A stretch of 64,000 nucleotides of DNA from Ferruginibacter sp. (GTDB lineage: Bacteria; Bacteroidota; Bacteroidia; Chitinophagales; Chitinophagaceae): the NCBI GenBank assembly GCA_025963635.1, contig JAOQAK010000055.1, forward strand, positions 1 through 64,000, given 5' to 3'. Of this stretch, positions 26,386 to 35,592 are shown piece by piece. A program made the translations under genes and the position numbers. Under the pieces are notes generated by a model. It saw nothing but the letters and a program-made list of their open reading frames with translations, did not search any database and was not told the origin of the DNA. Position 1 is the stretch's first letter. The number at the start of each line of letters is the position of its first letter.

Positions 26386-27171
26386 ATGAATACAGTCATT
26401 GTTCCCGTCGATTTTTCAACTACCTCATTACATACCGCCAGGTACGCAGCCCAGTTACTTGTGGGACATCATGGCGTAAATATGCTACTTTATCACGGCT
26501 ACACGAAAATGTCGGAAGAAGAGGAATCGATGGAAAGCCTGCTGAAGCTGAAAGCAGAGCTGATGGCTGATTTCGTCGTTTCTATTGAGGTACTGCTTTA
26601 TAAATCAGACGATTTTGTAGAGGGACTGGAAAGAGTGGCCCGCCACAGAAAGGCCGACCTGGTGATTATGGGTATTACCGGTAAATCTGCAATTGCGCAG
26701 GTTTTCTTTGGCAGCAATACTTTAAAAATGGTGGAAAACAAGGTTTGCCCGCTATTGATTGTTCCCGAAAAAGTGGCCTACCGGGAGTTAAAAAATGTAA
26801 TGCTCACCTCCGATTTTAAAGATACGGTCAAGACAACTCCCTCAGCTCCTATTAAAGATTTTTTGAGCGTTTTCAATCCAAAACTTCATATCGTAAATGT
26901 TGATAAAAATCATTACATATCGCTTACAACTGCCTACGAAAAGGAAAAGCAGCACCTTGCAGAGATGTTTAAAGATTATGATCCCGAATTTTATTTTATG
27001 CGCTTGTATGATGTAAATGAAGCACTCACATTGTTTGCCCATGATAAGGATATTGACATGATCATTCTAATCCGCAGAAATGAAAATTTTGCAGAAAGAA
27101 TATTCAGGGCCAGCCGCACCAAAGCGATGACTTACCATAGCAAAGTGCCGATACTTGTTATGCATGAATAA
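26386..27171 (+). CDS. tandem universal stress protein (UspA superfamily)
   Basis: 261 residues from the ATG at 26386 (MNTVIVPVDFSTTS), the standard Usp N-terminus. Two Usp folds are in tandem. The first has the ATP-binding signature G-2x-G-9x-GS (GITG...FFGS, about residues 104-118) and ends LLIVPEK; the second is more divergent (ends VPILVMHE) and lacks a clear glycine signature. Such proteins bind ATP and act in stress or starvation responses. It precedes the glycosyltransferase/redox cluster, though whether it belongs to it is unknown. Confidence 0.9.
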   Translation: MNTVIVPVDFSTTSLHTARYAAQLLVGHHGVNMLLYHGYTKMSEEEESMESLLKLKAELMADFVVSIEVLLYKSDDFVEGLERVARHRKADLVIMGITGKSAIAQVFFGSNTLKMVENKVCPLLIVPEKVAYRELKNVMLTSDFKDTVKTTPSAPIKDFLSVFNPKLHIVNVDKNHYISLTTAYEKEKQHLAEMFKDYDPEFYFMRLYDVNEALTLFAHDKDIDMIILIRRNENFAERIFRASRTKAMTYHSKVPILVMHE

Positions 27172-27211
27172 TTCTTTTCAGTCCTTATCTTAAAAACGGC
27201 TTTTTAGATTT

Positions 27212-27265
27212 TTTGTCCGGGCAAAATGATTTCATAGCAGCATCCTTGCATCGCCCTCTTATACC
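27212..27265 (+). repeat. recurrent leader element, copy B (upstream of the DUF2064 gene)
   Basis: TTTGTCCGGGCAAA is followed, 23 bases after TCCGGGC, by TTGCATCGCCCTCTTATACC (27246-27265), identical over that block to the copy before argS. It ends 116 bases before the ATG at 27382. Confidence 0.8.
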
Positions 27266-27381
27266 ACATACCGCTGTGGAACTTTTATTGAAGCGGTTAC
27301 CGCAAAAAACAAATTCCCGCAGGAAAAGCGTGCACATCCTTCTGTTTAATTCTCCTGCCAGGCAACCGGCAGCCAAAACAT

Positions 27382-27972
27382 ATGAAATCGGGCCTCATCA
27401 TTTTTATACGAAACCCAGTCAGCGGCAAAGTTAAAACGAGGCTTGCCAAAACCATCGGCAACGAAAAAGCCCTCACCGTTTATAACCGGTTATTAACGCA
27501 TACACGCCAGGTAACACAGTATCTTAGCTGCGATAAATTTTTATACTATTCAGATACGATCGATGAAAATGACAACTGGCAAAATGAATTGTATCAAAAA
27601 AAACTCCAGCCCGACGGCGACCTGGGACAGCGAATGTCAGGTGCATTTACACAGCTTTTTGAAAAGGGATACGACAAACTGATCATTATTGGAAGCGACT
27701 GTCTCGAATTAGATAAATCGATCATTAACAAAGCATTTGAAATGCTATCCGATAACGAAGTAGTAATTGGCCCGTCATCAGACGGAGGCTATTATTTGCT
27801 CGGAATGAAGTCTTACTTCCCCGACGTCTTTTTAAACAAGCAATGGAGCACTTCCACTGTTTTAAAAGATACGTTACAGGATTTAACAGTTGCCCAAATT
27901 TCTGTCGCCAAACTGGAGATATTAAATGATGTTGATGAGGAAAAAGATCTGCCTGCCTCATTTCTGATATGA
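27382..27972 (+). CDS. DUF2064 / TIGR04282-type glycosyltransferase-like protein
   Basis: 196 residues. The nucleotide-binding start FIRNPVSGKVKTRLAKTIG (8-26), the GSDCLELD acidic motif (104-111) and SSDGGYYLLG (132-141) match the family annotated as arsenosugar-biosynthesis glycosyltransferase TIGR04282, a GT-A-like nucleotidyl/glycosyl transferase fold. The arsenic link is by annotation inheritance: no arsM or arsS gene is in the window. It sits 161 bp ahead of the DUF547 operon and has the recurrent leader element upstream. Confidence 0.85.
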   Translation: MKSGLIIFIRNPVSGKVKTRLAKTIGNEKALTVYNRLLTHTRQVTQYLSCDKFLYYSDTIDENDNWQNELYQKKLQPDGDLGQRMSGAFTQLFEKGYDKLIIIGSDCLELDKSIINKAFEMLSDNEVVIGPSSDGGYYLLGMKSYFPDVFLNKQWSTSTVLKDTLQDLTVAQISVAKLEILNDVDEEKDLPASFLI

Positions 27973-28086
27973 TCTATCCCGACGAAGTTTGTATCATGCT
28001 CTTTCATTGTCTAAACACTCACGTTATAACCTCGTTTTCGCAATTTTTTGCAAGTTTTAAAATCCGGTGTTCAAATTTTAAAGTAT

Positions 28087-28108
28087 ATAGCTCGTGCAGC
28101 TGAGCTAT
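28087..28108. promoter_or_regulatory. 7-bp inverted repeat upstream of the DUF547 operon
   Basis: ATAGCTC and GAGCTAT separated by 8 bases, 25 bases before the ATG at 28134. It could be an operator or a leader hairpin; nothing else supports either. Confidence 0.3.
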
Positions 28109-28133
28109 CAAATTTAGCAGGCTATCAAATGTT

Positions 28134-28886
28134 ATGAAGCAAAAGTTATTATTTATATTGTACGGCTCAATCCTTCTAAGCGCCTGCACAAATGGCCAGA
28201 AGACCAACACACCCGTAGTTACACATGAAAAGTGGTCGGCCCTTTTACAGAAAAATGTGAACAGCAAAGGCATAGTAAACTATAAAGGCATGCTGGCAGA
28301 CAAAGGCAAACTCGATGAATACCTGGCCATCCTCAGCAAACAAAAACCGAGCAAAAACTGGAGCAGGAACGACGAACTCGCGTTCTGGATCAATGCCTAC
28401 AATGCTTTTACCGTTAAACTCATCACCGACAATTATCCGGTTAAAAGTATTAAAGATCTTAACCCATCTGTATCTGTTATTTTTGTGAATACCGTTTGGG
28501 ATAAAAAATTCTTTTCGATAGGCGGTGATAAGATGAGCCTCAACAATATCGAGCACGGCATTCTCAGAAAAATGAACGAACCCAGAGTTCATTTTACAAT
28601 AGTTTGTGCTTCCATAAGTTGCCCGAAGCTGTTGAATACTGCTTACAACGCTGCTGTGCTGGATGATCAGCTAAATAAAGCGGCAAGAGATTTCCTGGCA
28701 GACAATGCAAAGAACCAGGTAAATGCAACCCATCCAAAACTGTCCAAAATTTTTGATTGGTTCAGTGGCGATTTCAAAGTAAACGGTCAATCGAAAGTTG
28801 ATTTTATCAACCGGTTTACCTCCGTAAAAATTGATAAAACAGCGGAGATAAGTTATCTTGACTACAATTGGAACCTGAATGAATAA
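28134..28886 (+). CDS. DUF547 lipoprotein
   Basis: 250 residues. The lipobox LSAC places a lipidated Cys18 after a short signal peptide, so it is membrane-anchored on the periplasmic side or outer membrane. The body has the DUF547 pattern: WSALLQKNVNSKGIVNYKG, ELAFWINAYNAFTVKLI, and HFTIVCASISCPKL with conserved cysteines. Biochemical function is unknown. Its last 8 bases overlap the start of the FAD oxidoreductase gene, so the two are co-translated; DUF547 genes are also known near TIGR04282/TIGR04283 transferases. Confidence 0.9.
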   Translation: MKQKLLFILYGSILLSACTNGQKTNTPVVTHEKWSALLQKNVNSKGIVNYKGMLADKGKLDEYLAILSKQKPSKNWSRNDELAFWINAYNAFTVKLITDNYPVKSIKDLNPSVSVIFVNTVWDKKFFSIGGDKMSLNNIEHGILRKMNEPRVHFTIVCASISCPKLLNTAYNAAVLDDQLNKAARDFLADNAKNQVNATHPKLSKIFDWFSGDFKVNGQSKVDFINRFTSVKIDKTAEISYLDYNWNLNE

Positions 28887-30195
28887 ATCGCACGAACATA
28901 TCGTCATTATCGGCAATGGCATTTCCGGAATTACCACTGCAAGAGAAGTGAGGAAAAAGAGCAGTCAGCCCATCACCGTAATATCCGCCGAATCGGATTA
29001 CTTTTTTTCAAGAACCGCCCTGATGTATGTGTACATGGGCCATATGAAATTTGAACATATACAACCCTACGAACAATTCTTCTGGCAAAAAAACAATATC
29101 GGACTGGTAAAAGCACTCGTAACAAAGGTGGATACCAGCGTGAAAGAAGTACAATTAGACAATGGCGAGCCCATTCCGTATGATAAACTGGTAATTGCCA
29201 GTGGTTCAAAGCCCAATACATTTGGATGGCCGGGGCAGCAGTTGAAAGGAGTAATGGGAATGTATTCAAAACAGGATCTTGAATACCTGGAAGCCTGTTC
29301 ACCAGGGTGTAAACATGCGGTGATCGTTGGTGGCGGATTAATCGGTATCGAAATGGCAGAGATGCTGCATTCAAGAAAGATCGGTGTAACTTTTTTAGTT
29401 AGGGAAGCGGGATTCTGGGGAAGTGTTTTGCCCAGCGCCGAATCTGAGATGATCAACCGCCACATAAGAGAACATCATATCAACCTAAAAGTAAATACAA
29501 AACTTGTTGAAATACTTGCCGACAGCAACAATAATGCAAGAGCCGTGGTTACGGATAAAGGTGAAACAATCGAATGCCAGGTGGTAGCACTTACGGCGGG
29601 TGTTACTCCTAACATTGCGTTTCTACAAGGATCCGGCATCGAGTTAGGAAAGGGAGTAAAGGTGAACCCGTTTCTTGAAACCAATATCCGGGATGTATTT
29701 GCCATTGGGGACTGTGCAGAGCAACATGAAGCGATCGATCTCCGCAAACAGGTTGAAGCGGTTTGGTACACCGGTAAAATAATGGGTGAAACACTGGCCC
29801 AAACCCTTTGCGGCAACAGAACCGCCTATGATCCGGGGCCGTGGTTCAACTCTGCTAAATTCTTTGATATCGAATATCAAACATATGGCTGGGTGTGGCC
29901 AACGCCGCGGGAAAATGAAGTACAGTTTTATTGGGAACATCCGGGTGGAAAAAAGGCGATCCGGATCGCTTACAATAAGAACACGCGGACTTTCTTAGGC
30001 ATCAATTGTTTCGGCATCCGGATGCGCCACCAGTTTTTTGATAAAGTATTAAGAGAGCAGCTTACCGTAGATACGGTTCTCCAAAATTTTGAAAAGGCGA
30101 ACTTTGATCCCGAATTGTTTACTACTTATGAAAATGATATCCGTGCTGCTTTTCAAAAAAATCACTCCAAATTAATGACTGCAAATGGATACTAA
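28879..30195 (+). CDS. FAD/NAD(P)-dependent pyridine nucleotide-disulfide-type oxidoreductase
   Basis: 438 residues. The FAD-binding GNGISG (12-17), the NAD(P)-binding GGGLIGIE (151-158) and the flavin loop AIGDCAE (275-281) are in order, as in nitrite reductase-type and rubredoxin reductase-like enzymes. No redox-active CxxC pair is evident, so it probably passes electrons to a partner. The partner is likely the polyferredoxin encoded next: the genes overlap by 11 bp. It also overlaps the DUF547 gene by 8 bp. No signal peptide, so the NAD(P)H side is cytoplasmic. A C-terminal domain of about 100 residues is unassigned. Confidence 0.9.
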   Translation: MNKSHEHIVIIGNGISGITTAREVRKKSSQPITVISAESDYFFSRTALMYVYMGHMKFEHIQPYEQFFWQKNNIGLVKALVTKVDTSVKEVQLDNGEPIPYDKLVIASGSKPNTFGWPGQQLKGVMGMYSKQDLEYLEACSPGCKHAVIVGGGLIGIEMAEMLHSRKIGVTFLVREAGFWGSVLPSAESEMINRHIREHHINLKVNTKLVEILADSNNNARAVVTDKGETIECQVVALTAGVTPNIAFLQGSGIELGKGVKVNPFLETNIRDVFAIGDCAEQHEAIDLRKQVEAVWYTGKIMGETLAQTLCGNRTAYDPGPWFNSAKFFDIEYQTYGWVWPTPRENEVQFYWEHPGGKKAIRIAYNKNTRTFLGINCFGIRMRHQFFDKVLREQLTVDTVLQNFEKANFDPELFTTYENDIRAAFQKNHSKLMTANGY

Positions 30196-31765
30196 AACTC
30201 ATAGCCTTTCGTTGGCCAACCCGGCTCCCCAAAATATGAATGCAATGCAGAAACTTTCTGTTGCGATAGGGTTAACGGGTCTTTTTATTTTTGCGCTGGC
30301 ATTATTCAATGTGCAGCTCCTTTTTAAAACTGCCTGGCTGTATGTTGCAATTATTTTTATTCTTGCCGGCATCCTTATCTATTCTTTAAGCACTTACAAA
30401 AAGCTGCCTCCAGGCATTCAAAACAACGGTGTTTATTTCAAAAGTATTTCCGCCAAAGGTGTTTGGGGATGGGCAACCGGCATCGTTCTAACGCTGTTGT
30501 ATGTTTTCCTTTACTGGTTTCCCCAATATCTTGGAATGGGAAAGGAGGGGAACAATAATACAGGTCTTGTTGGATTTTTTGATCCGCTGAGTTATTTCTT
30601 AAACGGTCACGCTGCCAGCCAGTGGTTTGTATATGGAGTTTTGTATACGATGGCCATTGTCGGCTTTGGTTTCAAATTTTTATTGAAATACCGGCATAAT
30701 AAATACCAGCAGGTGAGAACGATTTCTGTGATGTTCTTTCAACTGGGCTTTGCTTTTTTGATTCCGGAGATACTCACTAAACTGAACCCAACCATTCCTT
30801 ATTTTTCAAAGGATGTTAAAAATATGTGGCCGCTGAATTATTATTTTTTCGAGGATTGGCATTTGAAAGCAATGCTTGAAGGCGGCAATCTCGGCATGTT
30901 CATATTATTATTTGGCCTGGCCATGATCTTTATTATCTCACCCGTACTTACCTATTTTTATGGCAAGCGCTGGTATTGCAGCTGGGTGTGTGGCTGTGGA
31001 GGATTGGCTGAAACAGCCGGTGATCCATTTCGCCATCTCTCCAGTAAAAAGCTTAATGCATGGAAATTCGAACGCTGGAGCATCCATACGGTATTGGTAC
31101 TGATCGTACTCACTACGATTGCTGTGTTGTACACTTTCCTGGGTGATCCCGCCAACAAAACCTGGATTACAAAAGACGAGTTTACTATTGGCGTAGTAAT
31201 TTTTCTTTCCGTAGTAATTGCGGTCATTTTTATTTTCAAAAGAAAGCAGCTGGATAAGGATGTTAAGTATACCCTGGCGGCATTGGGCATTATAGTTGTT
31301 GGAAGTATATTGATTAACTTTTTATCGGGGCAGAAAAATATCCTTTTCATAGACAGTAACCAGCTACGCTCCTGGTATGGTTTTGCGATTGGCGCAGCCT
31401 TTAGCGGCGTAATCGGGGTTGGTTTTTACCCGTTGATGGGAAGCAGGGTTTGGTGCCGCTTTGGTTGCCCCATGGCAGCGATCCTTGGATTGCAGCAAAA
31501 GTTATTCTCCCGTTTTCGGATCACCACCAATGGCGGGCAATGCATCTCCTGCGGCAATTGCTCTACTTATTGTGAAATGGGGATCGATGTAAGGGCTTAT
31601 GCGCAAAAGGGAGAAAATATTGTAAGATCATCTTGTGTAGGTTGTGGTATTTGTGCAGCAGTTTGCCCGAGAGGCGTATTAAAGCTCGAAAATGGTGATG
31701 AAAAAGATAGGTTCAATCCTCAAGCCATTCTTATTGAAAAAGATAAGATCACCCTGGCAGGGTAA
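30185..31765 (+). CDS. membrane 4Fe-4S protein (NapH/CcoG-like polyferredoxin)
   Basis: 526 residues with about eight hydrophobic segments. Two membrane-proximal Cys motifs, CSWVCGC (265-271) and CRFGCP (424-429), recall NapH/CcoG. The C-terminal domain carries two 4Fe-4S clusters: CISCGNCSTYC (Cys453, 456, 459, 463) and CVGCGICAAVCP (Cys484, 487, 490, 494). The family moves electrons across or along the inner membrane. The gene overlaps the FAD oxidoreductase by 11 bp, which points to a NAD(P)H to FAD to Fe-S chain. The terminal acceptor is unknown. Confidence 0.9.
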   Translation: MDTKTHSLSLANPAPQNMNAMQKLSVAIGLTGLFIFALALFNVQLLFKTAWLYVAIIFILAGILIYSLSTYKKLPPGIQNNGVYFKSISAKGVWGWATGIVLTLLYVFLYWFPQYLGMGKEGNNNTGLVGFFDPLSYFLNGHAASQWFVYGVLYTMAIVGFGFKFLLKYRHNKYQQVRTISVMFFQLGFAFLIPEILTKLNPTIPYFSKDVKNMWPLNYYFFEDWHLKAMLEGGNLGMFILLFGLAMIFIISPVLTYFYGKRWYCSWVCGCGGLAETAGDPFRHLSSKKLNAWKFERWSIHTVLVLIVLTTIAVLYTFLGDPANKTWITKDEFTIGVVIFLSVVIAVIFIFKRKQLDKDVKYTLAALGIIVVGSILINFLSGQKNILFIDSNQLRSWYGFAIGAAFSGVIGVGFYPLMGSRVWCRFGCPMAAILGLQQKLFSRFRITTNGGQCISCGNCSTYCEMGIDVRAYAQKGENIVRSSCVGCGICAAVCPRGVLKLENGDEKDRFNPQAILIEKDKITLAG

Positions 31766-31768
31766 TAA

Positions 31769-33319
31769 ATGATGAGTACAATTTTACAAATATTGGTAGT
31801 ACTTATTATTGTACTGTATATAGCAGCATTATTTTTTATAGTGTGCTACAGTGTTACCCAGTGTAACCTGATGCTACGATACCTGCTTTACAAAAAAAAA
31901 TACGTGGCTGCACAACAGCCGGTTAAACAATTCCTTGATCTTCCCATGGTAACCGTTCAGTTGCCTGTTTATAATGAAAAATATGTGGCCGGAAGATTGA
32001 TCGATTGCATCGCTCAACTCGATTATCCAAAAGATAAACTTGAGATCCAGGTACTGGATGATTCCACAGATGAGACGACCAGTTTAGTTGCAGAAAAGAT
32101 AGTGCAGTTAAAGAGTAATCTTACCATCAAACATATTCGCAGAACCAACAGGAGCGGCTATAAAGCCGGTGCCTTAAAGGAAGGCCTCGCTCTGTCAAGT
32201 GGAGAATTGATCGCCATTTTCGATGCCGATTTTCTACCGGCAAAAGATTTCCTCTTAAAGGCCGTCCCCTATTTTGCCGATTCAAATGTAGGGATGGTAC
32301 AAACCAAATGGGCATGGATTAATAAAAACTCCTCGTTCATTACAAAGGTGCAGGCATTTGCACTGGATGCTCATTTTTCTATTGAGCAGGTTGGTCGGAA
32401 TATTGGCAACGGCTTTATCAATTTTAATGGTACCGCCGGAATTTGGCGCAAGGCATGTATCATTGATGCGGGTAACTGGCAGGCCGATACGCTTACGGAA
32501 GATCTCGACCTTAGCTACCGGGCCCAATTAAAAGACTGGAAATTTGTTTACCTGGAAGATGTAAATGCTCCTTCGGAATTACCACCGGTGATGAGCGCTG
32601 TTAAAACGCAGCAATACCGGTGGAACAAAGGCGGCGCTGAAACTGCCAGGAAACATTTGCGCAGCGTAATCTTTTCCCACAAATCATTTTCCGTGAAATG
32701 GCATGCTGCCATGCATTTGTTGACAAGCGGCGTTTTTTTATCCGCATTTAGCTGTGCGATTTTAAGTGTGCCGGTGCTGGTGATCAGTCATTATTACCCC
32801 TACTATGGCAGCTTTTTAAATTTGGCAAATTATGGTTTTATTAGCTTTCTGCTATTAGGATTAATGTACCTCGTAGCCACGATGACCCAATATAAAAGTA
32901 AGTGGGAAAGTATTGGCGTATTTTTAAAAACCATGCCGGTATTTCTTGCACTTTCGATGGGACTATCGCTCCACAATGCACTGGCAGTTTTACAAGGATA
33001 CCGCGGTAAAAAATCACCTTTTGTGCGAACACCGAAATTCAATATCACAGGGCAACATAACAGATGGTCCTCCAATCAATACCTTAAAAAAGATTTCAAT
33101 AAGCTTACCGTAGCTGAGAGCGGGATGATGCTATATTTCGCCGCCGGTATCTTCCTTGCTTTTCAATTCCATGATTTTTCATTGTTTATATTTCATATGT
33201 TCCTTGCGATGGGATATGGGATAGTAGTTTGGTTAACATTGTTTGAAAATGGTCATCAAGCTGTTAAAAAAATTTTAACAGTCGAAAGTTGTAAAGAGTT
33301 GCTTAGTTTGGAAGGTTAA
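31769..33319 (+). CDS. membrane glycosyltransferase, family 2, cellulose synthase-like
   Basis: 516 residues: an N-terminal helix (about 7-30), a cytosolic GT-A domain and C-terminal helices (about 308-330, 345-365, 375-395, 450-490). Processive-type GT2 residues are present: Asp97/98 in VLDDS, DAD at 152-154, TEDLD (243-247, catalytic base Asp245) and QQYRW (281-285). Such enzymes extend or secrete a polysaccharide, or make a glycolipid; the short length favours a glucosyltransferase-type product. It starts 3 bp after the polyferredoxin gene. A second Met is 1 codon downstream. Confidence 0.88.
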   Translation: MMSTILQILVVLIIVLYIAALFFIVCYSVTQCNLMLRYLLYKKKYVAAQQPVKQFLDLPMVTVQLPVYNEKYVAGRLIDCIAQLDYPKDKLEIQVLDDSTDETTSLVAEKIVQLKSNLTIKHIRRTNRSGYKAGALKEGLALSSGELIAIFDADFLPAKDFLLKAVPYFADSNVGMVQTKWAWINKNSSFITKVQAFALDAHFSIEQVGRNIGNGFINFNGTAGIWRKACIIDAGNWQADTLTEDLDLSYRAQLKDWKFVYLEDVNAPSELPPVMSAVKTQQYRWNKGGAETARKHLRSVIFSHKSFSVKWHAAMHLLTSGVFLSAFSCAILSVPVLVISHYYPYYGSFLNLANYGFISFLLLGLMYLVATMTQYKSKWESIGVFLKTMPVFLALSMGLSLHNALAVLQGYRGKKSPFVRTPKFNITGQHNRWSSNQYLKKDFNKLTVAESGMMLYFAAGIFLAFQFHDFSLFIFHMFLAMGYGIVVWLTLFENGHQAVKKILTVESCKELLSLEG

Positions 33320-33444
33320 GTAAAGAGTACTGTCTTGTAAATCTCTATCTGTAATTGTTCATGTCACCGCTTGCGAAAACCAACATATGCTTCGTAAAGC
33401 GTTAGATTTCATCGTAATGGTATACAGAAAAAATTGTCAGTCCA

Positions 33445-34785
33445 CTAAACATTCTTTACCTCATTGCCCTTCCGAATCTCCGCATAAATTACTAAACCCA
33501 ACACCAGGTACTCCAAAAAAACCACCCACAATATTTCATGGTAAGGGGTTTGCAGGTAGGTGCTGTAAGTAAGCATGATCAATGCAGACCATACAAATGC
33601 AAAGCGGTAAGTTGTACATACGGATACCGCTACCAGTAAAGTGATGTACCATGGATGAACGATCAAACTTAGCAGGTAATAGGTCAGCAGCGTAAATAAT
33701 ATTCTTTCAAAAAAGACTTCTTTCGTTTTAATCTTTTTATAAAATGCAAGCCACATAATGAGAACAAAGGCAATCAACGGTAATAATTTCCCTGTAATAT
33801 AAATAAGATTAAAGCCTGTGAGGTCATAGCCCATCCAGCGCAGCAAATAGTAAATGCTGGCATTGAATTCAAACTTTTGATAATAATATCCAACGCTCTC
33901 AAGCATATGCGGAATAAACAGTGCATTGGCAAAAGGCAGGAAACTCGCCATAACGGTTGCCAATACAATTACCGTATACAGCAGGCCCTTTTTAATACCG
34001 ATAAAGGAAAGGATAGCAGGCAGAAAAATCAACGGAAGCAATTTGGTAGATACCGCCAGTGCTAAGAAGATTGCAGATGAAACGGTTCGGTTAGTGACGA
34101 GTAAATAAAATGAAAGCAACATAAAAAAAATCATGAATACTTCTCCATGGAGGTTACCTGTAAGCTCAATGATTACCAGGGGATTTAGAGCATAGAGCAA
34201 AACCTTTTCCACGGGCAAATGAAATTGCTCCAACAACTTTTTTAGGATAAAAAAAGAACCCGCCTCAGCTAGCAAAATCAATATCTTAAAAACAACTATG
34301 TCGGCCACAAGATGGTATCCGCCGATTTTTACGGCTATATAAAAAACGAGCTGCAACAAGGGCGGATAGGGAGAATAGTATGGAAGAGAATTCATGCCCT
34401 CCTTTAGTTTCATCATGAAAGCGGGTAATGCGTTTCCATTGATTGAGTTAACGGAAGCCGGCACATGCATATAAGGATTTATGCCATTGCCGGTTAAAAT
34501 ACCATCCCACATAAATCGAAAATAATCATCGGACAAAGAAGGAATGGAAAATAGAAAAACGCACCTTGAAAGTAAAGCCAGCAGCAGCAATTCTTTATAA
34601 TAGTCTTTTGCAAAATCCCTGGCGGTCATTAGCATATACAATACAAAAAGCACGGTTAATGACACGATCAGAAAGCAGAAATTTGTACGCGGAATCCACC
34701 AGGCAATCATCCCATAGCAAACCATCACCATTGCCGAAATAAAACTCAGTAACCGGTAATCTTTTTTTAACGGTTCACTCATCAT
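33445..34785 (-). CDS. GT-C-type polyprenyl-phosphate-dependent membrane glycosyltransferase
   Basis: 446 residues, about ten to twelve hydrophobic helices. The acidic pair Asp86/Asp87 lies in the first periplasmic loop (SLSDDYFRFMWDG, 83-95), as in the GT-C/DUF2029 mannosyltransferase superfamily that uses lipid-phosphate-linked sugars as donor. That fits with the neighbouring DPM1-like gene, which overlaps its start by 4 bp and could make the lipid-linked donor. Acceptor unknown. It converges on the GT2 gene, so the two arms of the cluster face each other. Confidence 0.82.
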   Translation of the reverse strand: MMSEPLKKDYRLLSFISAMVMVCYGMIAWWIPRTNFCFLIVSLTVLFVLYMLMTARDFAKDYYKELLLLALLSRCVFLFSIPSLSDDYFRFMWDGILTGNGINPYMHVPASVNSINGNALPAFMMKLKEGMNSLPYYSPYPPLLQLVFYIAVKIGGYHLVADIVVFKILILLAEAGSFFILKKLLEQFHLPVEKVLLYALNPLVIIELTGNLHGEVFMIFFMLLSFYLLVTNRTVSSAIFLALAVSTKLLPLIFLPAILSFIGIKKGLLYTVIVLATVMASFLPFANALFIPHMLESVGYYYQKFEFNASIYYLLRWMGYDLTGFNLIYITGKLLPLIAFVLIMWLAFYKKIKTKEVFFERILFTLLTYYLLSLIVHPWYITLLVAVSVCTTYRFAFVWSALIMLTYSTYLQTPYHEILWVVFLEYLVLGLVIYAEIRKGNEVKNV

Positions 34786-35480
34786 CTATGCTTAAAGATG
34801 GTGTACAAAATTTTATACCCGGCCAAAACCGTTCCTTTAACAGTGCCACTTATTTTAGATACCCCTACCCGTTTGCGATAGTTGACCGGCACTTCTACAC
34901 AACGCAATTTCTGTTGGGCCGCTTTTAACTGCATTTCCACCGTCCAGCCATAAGTGGTATCCTTCATATTCAAACCTATCAATTTGTTCATCTTTATTGC
35001 ACGAAATGGCCCAAGATCTGTAAACCTCGCTTTATAAATGGTACGCAACAATGTGGTGGCAAGCCAGGTACCAAATATTTGCGGTATTGTCATAGAGCCC
35101 TTTTCTTTATTGCCCAGAGCCCTTGAACCGATTACAAGATCTGCATCCCCATTAATAATCGGGCTCAATACGGCAACAGCCTCTTCCGGGTAATCTGAAA
35201 AATCCGCATCGATAAACAATACAATTTCCGGTGGATTCGATTTTGCACGCAAGTATTCAATTCCTTTCAAACAGGCAAAACCATAACCCTGCCTTGCTTC
35301 CTGTAACACTGTTGCTCCTGCGGCTTGCGCATGTGCCGTAGTTGCATCGTTGGAATTATTATTAACAACAACGATCTCTCTCAATAATTTCATCGGCAGA
35401 GCCTGTATTACTTTTGCGATGGCATCTTCCTCATTGTACGCCGGGATAATTACATCAGTGATCATATGCTCAGTTAACAT
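34782..35480 (-). CDS. DPM1-like glycosyltransferase family 2
   Basis: 232 residues, GT-A fold: IIPAYNEEDAIAKVI (11-25), the metal-binding FIDADFSDYPEEA (89-101), and a C-terminal TYGWTVEMQLKAAQQ plus RKRVGVSKISGT segment, which is the pattern of dolichyl/polyprenyl-phosphate sugar synthases. No membrane helix at the C-terminus. It probably loads a sugar onto undecaprenyl phosphate for the GT-C enzyme encoded next (4-bp overlap). A start at Met6 is possible. Confidence 0.87.
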   Translation of the reverse strand: MLTEHMITDVIIPAYNEEDAIAKVIQALPMKLLREIVVVNNNSNDATTAHAQAAGATVLQEARQGYGFACLKGIEYLRAKSNPPEIVLFIDADFSDYPEEAVAVLSPIINGDADLVIGSRALGNKEKGSMTIPQIFGTWLATTLLRTIYKARFTDLGPFRAIKMNKLIGLNMKDTTYGWTVEMQLKAAQQKLRCVEVPVNYRKRVGVSKISGTVKGTVLAGYKILYTIFKHR

Positions 35481-35541
35481 GTTCGATGTGCCTTTTAGCT
35501 AAAATAAGAGTTCTGTAACCTGGCGGAAAACCGGGCAACAA

Positions 35542-35577
35542 TTTCGTCTTTGCTCCTTTGCGTCTTTGCGTGAAAAC
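35542..35577. repeat. octameric TTTGCGTC-type repeat
   Basis: TTTGCTCC, TTTGCGTC, TTTGCGTG in 8-bp phase, with TTCGTC before. Similar tracts are scattered in many Bacteroidota and other genomes. It separates the DPM1-like and TIGR04283-like genes. Confidence 0.6.
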
Positions 35578-35592
35578 CTACTCTAAACCCGA

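Noticed and set aside
27213..27434. Plus-strand frame over the recurrent leader element (similar peptide also upstream of argS)
   Set aside because: The peptide likeness comes from the shared DNA element. The frame at 27213 is out of phase with the downstream gene, so a shared N-terminal domain is not supported.
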